This document shows positions 12,020 to 22,469 of a DNA stretch of 64,000 bases, in pieces. Source of the stretch: Gnetum montanum. Lineage: Eukaryota; Streptophyta; Gnetopsida; Gnetales; Gnetaceae. Position 1 is the stretch's first letter. Every line of letters starts with the position of its first letter. The translations under genes and the position numbers were made by a program. The stretch is taken from contig MNCI01027001.1 of the NCBI GenBank assembly GCA_015680685.1, positions 88,974-152,973 on the forward strand, written 5' to 3'. The notes beneath the pieces were generated by a model. It was not told where the DNA came from, made no database searches, and worked only from the letters and a program-made list of their open reading frames with translations.

Positions 12020-12890
12020 CTATTTCAAAGTTTGGAAAGCTAGTTCGCATTCCCTGGTCCACTCAAAGGGTATGTCCTTTTTCGTTAGCTCTACTGATGG
12101 TTTGGCAATCTTTAAAAAGTTCTCTATGAATCTCCTATAGCAGCCAATGTGTCCAAGGAATGACCGAATGTCTTTGACAATTTTTGGTTGATGGGTAATT
12201 CCTTGGATGACTTTAATTTTCTCCGAGTCTACCTCTATTCTTGCATGTGAGATTTTATGCCCAAATACTACACCTTCTTGGACCATCAAATGGCTCTTTT
12301 GCCAGTTGAGCCTTAGATTAGTTTCTACACATCTTTTCAAAACTTGCTCAAATCAGTCCAAGGCTTGATCAAAGCTCGCTCCATAAGTGGAGAAGTCATC
12401 CATAAAGACTTCCATACCATTTCCTATCTACTATTGGAATATGCTTAGAACTAAGCATTGAAATGTTGCAGGGGCATTGCACAAGCCAAATGACATTTTT
12501 TTGTATGCAAACATTCCCCAAGGATTGGTGAATGTAGTTTTGGCTTGGTCTTCTAGGGCTATTTGTATTTGGTTGTATTCGCTATATCCATCTAGAAAAC
12601 TATAATAGCGATGCCCTGCGACTGTGTCTAAAACTTGATCAACGAATGGCAATGGAAAGTGTTCCTTGAATGTTGCCATGTTTAGTAGCCTAAAATCTAT
12701 GCACACCCTCCATTTACCTCCCTTTTTAGGCACAATTACTAAGGGGCTAACCCATTTGCTATCAGCAATGGGATATATGAACCCAGCCTTTGGAAGCTAT
12801 TCAATTTCTTCTTTTACTACTTACTTCAACTTTGGGTTCAATCGCCTCTGTGGTTGTTTTCGAGGCTTCATGGAGGAGTCAGTGTAAATC
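12020..12890 (-). pseudogene. Element B reverse transcriptase (degenerate)
   Basis: Two open pieces carry most of the domain, 12431-12733 and 12020-12340. The first has MPKKGGKWRVCIDFRLLN, HRYYSFLDGYSEYNQIQIA and YKKMSFGLCNAPATFQ. Between them the catalytic VFMDDFSTYG is intact at about 12415-12386. The second has TNLRLNWQKSHLMVQEGV and RSFLGHIGCYRRFIENF. The fingers, palm and thumb order is complete. Stops occur at the joins, for instance CAG to TAG near 12430 and near 12352. It is typical of Ty3/gypsy Athila/Tat-like RT. Confidence 0.9.
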
Positions 12891-14062
12891 CTATGCTGGC
12901 ATATCCTAGGATCTATTCCAATTAATTTTGGATATAACCAAGCGAAGGCTTTTAACCACTTGTTTATTACCTTTAGCAAACTCTCATTTTGTTGCGGAGC
13001 AAGTTTTGCGTTGATGATTACTGGTTTTCCATTCTTAAGAAACACGTATTCCATATCAATGGGCAATGGTTTTAGCTCTAGGGGCTCTTGTTTAAATTTC
13101 TTGGGAATTTCCAACTTCCCTCAGTTGATGTTTTCGAGGTTAGGACTTGGAAGTTGGCGGTGGACTTGCTCTAATGCGTCTATGCTATCTATGTAAGCAC
13201 AAGTCAAACCCTCAGTTAGTTCCATGCATATAAGTGAGCTACTTTCTTGATCAGCTGTTAGTCACTGGGTGTCTTTTTGTCATGTGGCTGCTGCATACAA
13301 GCACCTTTTGTATATTGATCACTTGTGCACATTGATTGCATGCAGGCAATGTTAAACTTTGCACAACTCATGATCTCTGCATGCAATTACACCCTATGTC
13401 ATTGTATGAAATGCATGGAACCTTCTTCTTCTCGATCTTTTCGAAAGTATTTTCCTTAGATATTTCTAGGGAAAGATCACGGATTCCTAGGCATGCATCA
13501 ATAGTGCTTAGCCATGCCCTTCCCATTATGATTGGGAAGTCCCCATTACTGTTGTTCACTTGAATCACCAGGAAGTCAACTAGATATGACCATCCACAAA
13601 CAGTGGTAACAATGTCCTCCACTAATCCCAAGGGAACAGTGATGGACTAGTCGGCCAACTCTAAACGAACATTGCTCTTTTTTAATGGAGGTAGGTTCCA
13701 AGCCTTATATACATTTCTTGGGATATTAGGTTGACACTGAAACCTGAATCCAAAAGAGCTTTGCATGGCTCATTCCCAACGATTTATAGATATATCAGGG
13801 GACTCCCAGGATCAGAGAATTTCCTGGGAAGTTGTCCAATTTTGATCCAATCAGTAACGGCATGTGTTAACATGACCATATGCATTGAATGCAGTGTTAG
13901 GCTCGAAGGGGGCTCTGAAGCTTCATTTGATACAGAGACGTCCAAAGACTCAGCCACTTGGGGTTGCAAAGGCTTGGTTGGACTGTTGGTTCTGAAGAAA
14001 GGTCTTTTCTTCATATAGTTGTCAAAACCAACAGTAGGTTGAGGATTAACAGCCCTTGTCAC
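12821..14062 (-). pseudogene. Element B protease and linker to RT (degenerate)
   Basis: The proximal region (14062-13784) reads MTRAVNPQPTVGFDNYMKK and is Ser/Pro-rich, probably the gag-protease spacer. The retropepsin active site reads CKALLDSGFSVNLISQEMY at about 13767-13711, with the D-S-G triad intact. The flap-distal FPIIMGRAWLSTIDACLGI motif follows at about 13535-13479 in a different frame, so an indel lies between. The linker EIPKKFKQEPLELKPLP is at about 13110-13060. Confidence 0.82.
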
Positions 14063-16399
14063 ATTGCGTTGCTATGGCTGAGTAGGGAGTTCACCTTGCA
14101 TTACTGGAGCAGGTGGTAATGGAGCTATTAGTGGGAGAGATGCAGCTGGATTGGAAGGATGGTACACTTGTGGAATATCACCCCTAGGAGAGGGAGTCCT
14201 ATAGTACTCATGGGCTTGGTAGTGATGTTGAGGAGTAATGTAACCAACAGAATCACGTGGAGAGATTGGATGCTACACGTAATATCCATATGGGTCAGGT
14301 TGCCAGTAAGGATATTGTTGCCTTGGTGGTGGCATTTCCCATGATTGTGGGTGCTGCCACTGTTGATGTTGCTCAATTGGTTGTGGTGGAGTTCCACTTG
14401 GATTATACATTAAAGGTTAGTGAAACTACCTTAGGTTACCTTGGGGATAAGGTTAGCATCGGGATGTTTGCCATTTGTTTAATCGTTGATTATGTGCATA
14501 CACCCCAGACTCCTACAGATGTGAGATCATAGGGCAACATACCTTAGGATGGTCATATTTACATATCTCACATCCACTATCATCATCTATATTTGAGTCC
14601 ACAACCTCTTCAATAATAGCAACTTTACCCTTGCCCTTGTTACGTGCATTTTCTGCTTCTCTCTTTTTTCTTTTATCACGATCACTACCCCACTTTATAG
14701 ACTCCTCTACTACTTTGAGAATAATTTGAAACCTAATATCCAGGGAGTCCCACATTTGTTCTACCTTTGCTGACACTTCTAATGCTAACTTTTGGATAGG
14801 AAAGGTTTTTCTCTTCGAGTGGTGACTCTTCCTCATCCTCACAAAATCTTACTCCCTTCTTCCAGAGGGAAGGATCTTAGTCATATTCTTCCACACTCTC
14901 TCTTTTTCATAGCTCATCTTTTTCCTTAGTAACTTGCTATAGTAATATGTGAATTTGATGGGACCTAAGCTCAGATAGTCTTCCTTGGGCATAAGTCCCA
15001 AGGGTTCTTCTCATTTCATACTTAAGCCCATCTACGAGATGGCGTAGCTGATCCCATTGTGAATAACCATGGCTAGGCCAACAATGTAATAGTGCATAAT
15101 AGCAGCCCATGGCATCATCCAAGGGTTCATGACTTCCTTGTTCCCATCCTAGGATTTGCTTTCACAGGTTAGACACCTAGGAGTACGTTTGGTACTTATC
15201 GTTGAACAACTCTAACATAGTACTTCACCTACAAATGGATTCTAGTTCTAAGGACCGGTACCAGCTTTTAGCTTCTTTTATTAGTGTCTATGGGAACAAC
15301 TTAAGTTTTTGCCACTCATTCTCTATGTTTTGCAAGGCACACACATCATGAAATGCTTGTAAGTAATTTTGAGAATCAGCGTTATATCCCCCTTCAAATC
15401 GTGGGATGTTATTTATGTCTAACCTCTTGATCCTACTATTGTTTTAGTGCCTTGTTGGAACTCTCACGGCCTCAATTATGTCTAGCATGCTTTGAGTAGC
15501 GAGTAGGGGTTCATCATGATCATCTCGTTCGTGGCGTCTATGATACCTACGTTGTTCCCTACTCTTCCTTCTTTTATGTCGTGATTCCCTAGAGTGTCCT
15601 CGTCCTTTGTCTTAGCTGTTTCGTCTATGGCTTCCCTTTGGTTGCCCTTATCCTCGTGATCTTTTTTCCTATGGCTACATCTGGACACTGAAGGAGAGGG
15701 TGAAGGGGACAATAAAGGTGAAGAAGAAGGAGAACCACCACCATGACGATGTCTACTACCTTCTCTTCGGTGGTCTCTACCTCGATTGCAATTGCAATCA
15801 AAATGCTCACCTTTGTCATGTATCCTTGTTCCTTTTTTAGACACTTTGTATCCATTGGTATCAGAACCTAGGTTATGAATAGTAGAATGAAGGCTCTGAT
15901 ACACAACCCCTTGGCCAAATTCAAGGGGAGGAACATTGTTATGTTGGCGACTACCTGAGGCAAGTTCATCACCTTCAATTTCGCTTAAAATGTGAGGGGC
16001 ATCCTTGGACCATTTTCCCTTCAAAGACTTATTGTGTTTCTCCTATTGCAAATCCCTTTGACATTGCACCTTTATGGGATGATAGTCTCTCAAATCATAG
16101 TCCTGCGCAACATATTCTGCGTGTAAGTGCTGCATGCCTATTCGTGTGAGAGCACAAAGAAGCATACTTGGGACTGAACGGTCGGGAGGTAACACTATGT
16201 TACCTTCCAAGTCACACCAACGTAGTTGTTCGTCTTGATGGAGAATAAAGGTGAAGTTAGGGACATATTCATCAGGGTGAATATATACCACACGAAACTG
16301 TTGAGGGATTGGCATATCAACGTCATGTGTATCCTACCACCGATTGCTTCTTATGTTAGTCCTAGGTGGTGAAGTGCTTTTGTGCGAAGAAGAAGACAT
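14063..16399 (-). pseudogene. Element B gag (degenerate, with long N-terminal extension)
   Basis: The start ATG at 16399 (MSSSSHKSTSPPRTN) lies about 110 bases after the PBS. The first 300 or so residues form an extension: a conserved block with NFTFILHQDEQLRW and DLEGNIVLPPDRSV (16315-16043), then an Arg/Ser/His-rich stretch (16024-15482). The core gag domain (RLDINNIPRFEGGYN, LQAFHDVCALQNIENEWQKL) spans about 15430-14930. A CCHC zinc knuckle, CEICKYDHPKVCC, is at about 14562-14524, followed by a Pro/Gln/Tyr-rich tail. The knuckle spacing is C-X2-C-X3-H-X4-C, one residue shorter than the usual X4. Gag and pol share the frame. Confidence 0.83.
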
Positions 16400-16512
16400 C
16401 TTGTCTTGTTCAGTGTGCAATGTAATATTATCTTTTTCTTAATCAACCCTAAGGGTTCATTCCAACAATGTGAATGATTTCCTACGTTCTACTTAGCACA
16501 CAAACAACTAAG

Positions 16513-16530
16513 TCCCCAGCAATAGCACTA
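16513..16530 (-). promoter_or_regulatory. Element B primer-binding site for tRNA-Asp
   Basis: The plus strand reads TCCCCAGCAATAGCACTA, one base from the LTR edge. It matches the 3' end of plant tRNA-Asp(GTC), TCCCCGGCAACGGCGCCA, at 13 or 14 of 18 positions; the mismatches are mostly transitions. Reverse transcription would start here on the minus strand. Confidence 0.85.
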
Positions 16531-16531
16531 A

Positions 16532-17337
16532 TGATGAGCGGTGAGGTATCCCTACGCTCAACCATACGAATACGAGCGTTTCACGCACGATCCGGTCGAA
16601 TTCCAAGGACTAAGTGCCTATGTGCCTTTGTGGAATTATAACGGGTTGCTTAATCATTATCTTCCCAAACTTACTTGTATGTCATGGTTGTATGGTTAAG
16701 TAAGCTTAAGGCATATGATTTTTATGGCTTTTATGTGTCTTATATCCTATGCTAGTAAGGAGGAGGAGAGAGATAACTAAGTAACTAATCTAATTTAACT
16801 ACCCATTAACTAAGTTCTAATTACTCCTAATACCAGTATCCATTCCCACTTGTCGTACACATCTTAAACCAGTGCAGCGTTGCTGGGATTACCAAACGCT
16901 AATTGTCACTGGGTTACCAAGCACTACACGCATGCTTGAAGCAATCATACGGAGTGTATTTAACTAAGAGAGTTGTAGGGTGAGATAAATCATTAATCAA
17001 CTAAGAAAGCATTAAATAATAATTAACACTAATTAATCTATTCTGTATGCTGCAAGGTTTATCATAAAGTTCATCTTTATTGCCGTACACATAGTGTGCT
17101 CAGGTACACAATGCTCAAATAAAGATCTGTTCACTCTATGACTCCTACTGCAAGCACGTAGAAATAATTCTAACTTTGGGGGGAAAATGGCAAGAGTTTG
17201 GCTAAGGGACTAATAGTCTACTGGGAAAACCAAGGGCACTGCCTCTTATTTATAGGCAAGAAGATAGGCCACGATATCGGGTATTTGACATTGCATGGTT
17301 GGATTCGATATCGCGGACGCGATATCACGGTTTATCA
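16532..17337 (-). repeat. Element B 5' LTR (right end)
   Basis: This 806-base partner of the left LTR has the same TGATGA start and ends in TTATCA. Its promoter region, read on the minus strand, holds CGATATCGCG-type palindromes (about 17271-17330), then the TATA box (complement of CTTATTTATAG at about 17245-17256). ATTGG follows at 17338-17342. Confidence 0.93.
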
Positions 17338-17342
17338 ATTGG

Positions 17343-18180
17343 CCATGGAGAATCTAAATCTATTTATGGAGGAAGTTTGAGCTTTACACCAGAAGTCTTC
17401 CATTGAGATCACTACCTAGAAAAATGAGGCCCTGAAGTTTGAAAGAGTTAAAAATCACTATAGAGACTAGGCTTGCTTGTAGAAGGAAGTGAATGAGAAG
17501 CACATTCAAATGGCTAAGGCAAAAGTAAACGAAGCCGTCCAATAACTTTAGTAAGAAAGAGAAGTATGGTAGTCAATCATTGATGGGATTGATGTCTATA
17601 ATAGAGTAGAGATTTTCTTAAAGGAGTTGTAGATTGAAGAAATGATAGAATACATGGAATTGGCCAATCTTCGCTATGCAAACTTAGCGATGTTGACTGC
17701 TGAATAGCTATGGTCAGAACTTGAGAAGCAAGTTCAAGCACCATAAAGACACCAAGCAAAAGTTTGAGATAGTAAATACTGAACTTGAAGTTCTTAGGGC
17801 ATGATTCACAGATCAATGATCAACTGCCGAGAACTTGGCCAAAAGAATGAATGATTATTAAGAGTTGAAAGATGTAGTTAGAGCATTCGACATCAAGCAC
17901 AAACAATTTGCTGTCTGCTTCATTAATGCCAAAGAGCTATTTTCACCGATTTCCTATCCTTGGGAGGTGCTCATTCCGACCCACATTGGTGAAGTTGCTT
18001 GGATAGTGCACAATCCTAGGAGTAAGGAGGAGAAAATGAAGGCATTGCTGGATACCTTTCACTTCTCAACAAAAGTTGCAACAACAGCAGGATAGCCACA
18101 ATTGATGCACATGCTTGAAGCTAATGAAGGTCCCTTAGAACCTTAGGAGCCATCACCGCCTAGGATTGTCTGACCTTCTC
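17343..18180 (+). pseudogene. Element A ORF3, C-terminal coiled-coil part
   Basis: The ORF3 of element A resumes after the ATTGG duplication. The text is rich in Glu, Lys, Gln and Leu, as in F and G. A conserved tail follows: FAVCFINAKELFSPISYPWE at about 17910-17970, then VLIPTHIGEVAWIVHNPRSK (17970-18030) and EEKMKALLDTFHF (18030-18068). The same block in G reads YPWEVLTPSNIGTLAWTTQD. The end is at about 18170 (PSPPRIV then a stop). Several stops interrupt the first 400 bases. Confidence 0.7.
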
Positions 18181-18413
18181 CACCAACTTCATGCCATCAG
18201 AGGACATGCTATCCAATTTTGAAGAGTCATGTCATGGTGTTCAATTTTGTGTCATGAACACTGTGATTTTTGTAATGTGTTGATCTATACACTTGGGCAC
18301 TTAGTTTTGTTAAGTCAATTTGTTTTATTTTGTTAAGAGTCAGTTAATAATCCTATATCTTCCCAATTTTGTAAAGAAACTGAAGGACAAGTTTTCATTC
18401 AATTGTGGGGGTA
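18180..18413 (+). other. Element A 3' UTR and polypurine tract
   Basis: This noncoding stretch lies between ORF3 and the 3' LTR. It ends with GACAAGTTTTCATTCAATTG and GTGGGGGTA at 18388-18413, the purine tract that primes plus-strand synthesis. The same end is found beside the LTRs of B, E, F and G. Confidence 0.75.
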
Positions 18414-19288
18414 TGATAAGTCATGGTTGGCTACATCGACAAGGCCTTGTTGACTAAGCCTCATTGATGTGGCCCTGTTGATGCACCGTTCCATCCATTA
18501 ACGCGACCCCATTGACATGGGGTCCATTTTTGCTTATAAATATGCACTCATTGGCTGCATTTATGGCATTAGATTGATAGTAGTAGCCGAACTCTTGCAG
18601 TTTGTTTATTTGAAAGTTAGAATAATTCTCCTGAGTGCTCGCAGTAGAAGTCATTGAGTGTACAAATCTTTATGTGGCATTAAAGATGAACTTCTTGATA
18701 AACCTTGCAGCATTTTGGATAGTTTAAATGTTTCATTTATTTATTTAATACTCTCAGTTATTTATTCAATGCTTTCTAGTGATTAAGCTAATTAGGTAAT
18801 TAAAAGAGATAAGCTAGATAGATTAATTACATAAGTATGACTACTTTAAGTGTAACATGCATTTGCTTGGTAATCCTAGTAGCATTATTGCTTGGTGTGC
18901 CTAATGGCATAGTGCTTGGTATCCCAGCAGTGTATACGTGGGTTTAAGACATGTATGGAAAGTGGGACCGAATGCTTATGTTAGGGCTAGTTAGAGATTA
19001 GTTAGTTAGTTAATTTAGATTAGTCATTAAATTACTTTATCTCTCTCTTCAAAGCACCAAAGGACATAAAATATAAAATGACAAAAATCATATGTCTCGA
19101 TTACACTTAACCATACCTTTGTACTTCACAAGTGTAATTGAAAAGACAATGAATGACCTTAGGGCAAGATTCACTTCCTAGAAGACTAGTGCATCGGAAG
19201 CTATGGAGTCCACAGAATTTGACTGGATTACACGTGAACGCTTTGTGATTCATATGGTTGGGCATAAGGGTATCTCAACTACTCATCA
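18414..19288 (+). repeat. Element A 3' LTR
   Basis: The 875-base LTR starts TGATAA and ends ACTCATCA. U3 holds a cluster of GGCC/GTTGATG motifs: TCGACAAGGCCTTGTTGAC at about 18437, TCATTGATGTGGCCCTGTTG at about 18461-18480, and the inverted pair GACCCCAT/ATGGGGTC at about 18505-18525. The TATA box CTTATAAATATG is at about 18534. The 3' half shares blocks with the B, C, E and G LTRs, but the U3 motifs differ from their GATATC arrays. The target duplication cannot be tested because the 5' end is outside. Confidence 0.88.
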
Positions 19289-19846
19289 ATGATAATTGAA
19301 GCATTTGAATTGGTACCTTTAATGTAATTCATGTATCTTCTGAGAAAAGAAACATTTCAAAAGGAATTCCTTAAGCATATGAATTATTTACTAATATTCA
19401 TCATAAAGTACTATTAATGGAAGGCCTTGCTCTCAAAATTCTCCAAACTTGATCTTGATATGGCATTCTAGATTTATGGAAACATCACCTAGTCCTTGTA
19501 TAATTCTCAATGAATGTGTGATGTTTATGTGTGTTTTTCTTTTGTTGATTTTCTTTATGATGATTTCAAGGTATTTTGCCATGTTTGGGGGTGTTTTAGA
19601 TGAGTCTAGGAGGTTATAGACCTCAAAATGAGCATTTTTATTTTTAGCCTTAGTAGGTTGGACGTCTACTCTAATAGTTAGATGTGTCAACTGCATTTAA
19701 GATGTCTTTTTTGGATAGTAGACATCTATCTTAAGAGGTAGATAGGCAAAATAATCTATGAATGGATGTTCAAGCAATGGATGCTTTATAAAAGTTGAAT
19801 GGCATCATTTATGACTCTAACCTTGAAGACATGACCATTAGTTCTT
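19289..19846. other. Intergenic stretch, nothing recognised
   Basis: AT-rich DNA without a credible ORF on either strand. The direct motif pair AGACATCTATCTTAAGAGGT and GGACGTCTACTCTAATAGTT (about 19660-19740) is an imperfect local repeat. No gene is supported. Confidence 0.5.
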
Positions 19847-19931
19847 CTAAGTAATTATGCCTTAGGAAGGCATAATATGCTACAAGGCATACATGGCACT
19901 ATAAAAGGAACCCTAAGGCATAATTACTTAG
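19847..19931. repeat. Perfect 20-base inverted repeat with a 45-base loop
   Basis: CTAAGTAATTATGCCTTAGG at 19847-19866 is exactly complementary to CCTAAGGCATAATTACTTAG at 19912-19931. The loop contains TATAAAAGG. It may be a foldback or MITE remnant, or a transcribed hairpin. No target duplication was established. Confidence 0.85.
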
Positions 19932-19984
19932 CAATTTTGGCCATTTGCACTGTGTATTACTTATAGGAGCTTGAGATTACCAAG

Positions 19985-20078
19985 AAAGTGTACAATTTAT
20001 TAGAACCCATGACTTAGAGCTTTCAAATCAAGAGTCTTACCACTAGGATAACACCTTATTGTTAGTGGTATTTATAAT
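19985..20078 (-). mobile_element. tRNA-derived SINE copy 1
   Basis: On the minus strand a box A-like segment (ATCCTAGTGGTAAGA) is followed by a box B-like segment (GTCATGGGTTCTAAT) about 30 bases later, as in tRNA-derived SINEs. Copies with the same order lie at 23255-23345 and 30640-30735. The tail reads TTCTAATAAATTGTAC, then CTTTCTTGG. Confidence 0.6.
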
Positions 20079-20379
20079 CATCTAATTCAACTTTCAATAA
20101 CTATCCCCTTCTCCCCCCTTCCCCATCTTAAAAAAAGAGTTTTAGGTTATTAACACCCCAAACTATAAGCACATAGCAAGATTGTAAAAGCTTCAAGAGT
20201 AAGAAAAGTTAAAAAACATATCAACATCACAATACAAGGACTTACAGTAATTATGCTGATCCTTAGCTTCGCTCAATTTAGGGCCCTTCAGCATAGTTAG
20301 CTGCGTATAGTTGAACTAATGACCATTACTTACCTTGGTGGATTGAAGGCTGTTTACCTTCGAAATAAGGGTTGGAGAA

Positions 20380-20570
20380 GCAGGAAGAACCAGCAGGCCC
20401 TAAGGAAGGCCACCCAGCGCCCATTACCACCGTCCAGCGCCGCTGCCGATGCTCGTCACTGCTGCCCTTGTGTGCCTCTCTGCCTCTGCCTCGCCTGCCG
20501 CTGCCGTCTTGCGTGCCCCTCCTTGCCTGCCGCTGTCCCTGTCCAGCAGCCGCCCTACTTCCAACGTTGA
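20380..20570. other. GC-rich island next to the partial TatB copy
   Basis: About 190 bases of markedly higher GC content (CCGCTG and CCTGCC type repeats, many CpG) stand in AT-rich surroundings. Open frames on both strands (20319-20570 plus, 20326-20706 minus) reflect composition and encode low-complexity Arg/Leu/Cys/Pro text. It could be the former promoter or 5' leader CpG island of the duplicated gene, or a small insertion. It has no counterpart before the second TatB copy. Confidence 0.5.
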
Positions 20571-20574
20571 AAGA

Positions 20575-22460
20575 ATTGCCGGAAATCTTTCGGTTTTGTT
20601 CCAATTTTAAATAAGGATTTACCCGAGCCATTGAAGCAGGAACGGTAAAGTAGGTCAGTTCTGGGTGATGTTGTGAACAATCCCAAAATGTGGTTTTTTT
20701 TTTCATCCGATGGGTGGAAACATGATATTACTGGTTCAATAGGTTCATAGAACAACTCTGAAAATGGTATCCAAAGGTGTAGTAGTTTTAGGAATAAATT
20801 TGATGTAGTGTAGATATTTTACTGATTTCGAAGTTGGAGGGAACTATGTTTATTTCAAAAAGTTATGGTATTCTAGGTTACACAAAATGTCATGGTTTTG
20901 AATCCCAATGTGCCATTAAAATCTAGCTGAATATTGTTTTGACAGAAAAATATTTGTTGCTAGTATGGGATCCTAACTTGTAGGCTTTTTTCTGTTCACT
21001 CTTATCATATAGTTTTTTTTTTGGCTTAATTCTATGTTCTCAGGCTACTTTGTGCGGGCGAATTTTCAGTTAAATAATATTGGGGCAGGGATACCTAAAA
21101 GATGTTCTGCGAAATATTTCTTCTCTTAGGATAAGAATTCATGCTTGAGAAATTAATTGCTACAGATGATTGTATGATTCAAAACATCTTGAAAAAACAA
21201 AATGCAACCTATAGATCGTGCAATATCTCTCACTTTTTATTTTAGATTATCAGTAATAAACATTCTCAATTTATTTCATGACCAAAAGATGTTCCAAAAA
21301 TTGCTAAAACTTTTGTTAGATTAGTAGGTCAAGCAGTTGGCTATGTTCAAAGTGCTCAAGGCAATTTGAAGATATATTGCATCAATCTCAGGCCAATCAA
21401 GTATGTTGTTAATTATAGAACTGTTGTATTCTATCTGTCATGGGTCTGCTTCAATATTAAAAATTTAATCGTGTTATTTATTGACTTTTGTATTCCTGTG
21501 GCGTTATATCCAAATCAGCTTATTGAAAACCATGAGAACTTAACACAGTGATTATTTTTAGTCCCAAAATTGTGTTATTTGCCCATGTATTCTCTGAATT
21601 GCAGTTTATGTACCCTTGATATTTTGTGGTTGCTGACCTGATCCGATTTCGCTAATACCTTCCTAATTAAGAACTGATTGTTTCTTCTTTCAAAGGTTCT
21701 GTGTCTTCTTTGATCTTTGTATGGGTCATTCTCTCTGAAATCCATTCAGCATTTTCCTTAATTAATCTAAGGGCTCTTTTACTTGGCTTGTAGGAGGAGT
21801 ATTTTCTGTTGCTGAAATCATGGGCTACTCTTTCTGACTATGGGCATTCTCTATACGATTTGGCTGATGCAGATTGTTCCTGTAGTGCCTATGGATCCAC
21901 TTTATTGTATGCTATCTTCTTTTATCTAACCATTTTCTTTTATCACCCAGCTTAGCTATGCTTTGCAAATATTTCAATACTCTAACTACTCCATGTTTGC
22001 CCAAACTTGCTAGCATTTTCTTTGTCCAGTTATGGCCCACATCTGATTTCTCATGTATCTACAGAACGTGTGCCCTTTCTTTGCTCATTTAAAGCAACCA
22101 TTTTTAAAATTTTTTTTGGGTTCTTAATTCTACTTGATTTTCTTGCATTTCCTCTTCATTCATGCTCACCTTCTCTTTTGATTTTTATTTTCTTTTCATA
22201 AATATATCATTTATTGCATATGTAATGAGTCTTTCATCATGTTTATTTTAGCTTTGTATGTAATAAGTCATTGATCATGTTTATAATGTTTTGCTGGTTC
22301 ATCACAGGAATATATGCATAGATTAATCTGTTCTTAGGAAACCAACATTGAATTTAGTATTACATTCTAAAGAGAAAAAAAAAAAAGAAAAAGAAAACCC
22401 CCTAGGAATCTATTGGGCATGCTAGTTGTATGATTGGATCAAGTTTAAAACATAGAATCA
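20575..22460 (+). pseudogene. Broken partial duplicate of the mitochondrial TatB-like gene
   Basis: This stretch aligns with 32245-34220: 5' UTR exon, first intron, exon 1, exon 2 and about 1.1 kb of intron 2. Exon 1 (around 21105-21130) has lost bases in at least two places, including the GCAACAATTGCAGTTG part and the donor site. The acceptor before exon 2 reads TTTCAT instead of TTTCAG (about 21280). Exon 2 lacks one base (CAAGGCAATTT against CGAGGGCAGTTT), shifting the frame. The 5' UTR donor GTAAGT has become GTCAGT. Exons 3-6 are absent. It is in direct orientation, about 11.7 kb upstream of the fuller copy, with RRP36 between them. Confidence 0.85.
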
Positions 22461-22469
22461 GAAAGTTGA

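Larger units (their letters stand above)
7406..17337 (-). mobile_element. Element B: complete nested Ty3/gypsy gag-pol retrotransposon
   Basis: This is a full element of 9932 bases on the minus strand, with two LTRs (7406-8223 and 16532-17337), a PBS for tRNA-Asp, gag, protease, RT, RNase H, integrase, and a 3' purine tract beside the left LTR. A perfect 5-base target duplication ATTGG flanks it (7401-7405 and 17338-17342). It is inserted in the ORF3 of element A. Gag and nearly all of pol read in one frame, interrupted by stops and a local frame disturbance in the protease. It has no ORF3; only about 1.9 kb of mostly noncoding DNA separates pol from the 3' LTR. Confidence 0.95.
1..19288 (+). 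mobile_element. Element A: Ty3/gypsy (Athila/Tat-like) LTR retrotransposon, 5' end outside the window
   Basis: The order on the plus strand is protease-distal linker, RT, RNase H, integrase, a long noncoding stretch, an internal promoter, ORF3, a purine tract and a 3' LTR (18414-19288). The gag and 5' LTR lie before base 1. The body is interrupted at 7401 by element B and resumes at 17343 in the same ORF3. The RT and RNase H motifs are those of the Ty3/gypsy Athila/Tat lineage. Every domain has several stop codons, so the copy is inactive. Element A is the only one in the window that shows both pol and ORF3, so it is the best guide to the full-length layout. Confidence 0.88.

Noticed and set aside
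15482-16024. 180-codon Arg/Ser/His-rich ORF as an SR-type splicing protein
   Set aside because: It continues the frame of element B gag and has a homologous stretch in element E gag; it is part of gag.
20319-20755. Open frames of 80-126 codons on both strands in the GC-rich stretch
   Set aside because: Overlapping frames on both strands, low-complexity Arg/Pro/Cys/Leu text and no family motif: a product of base composition.
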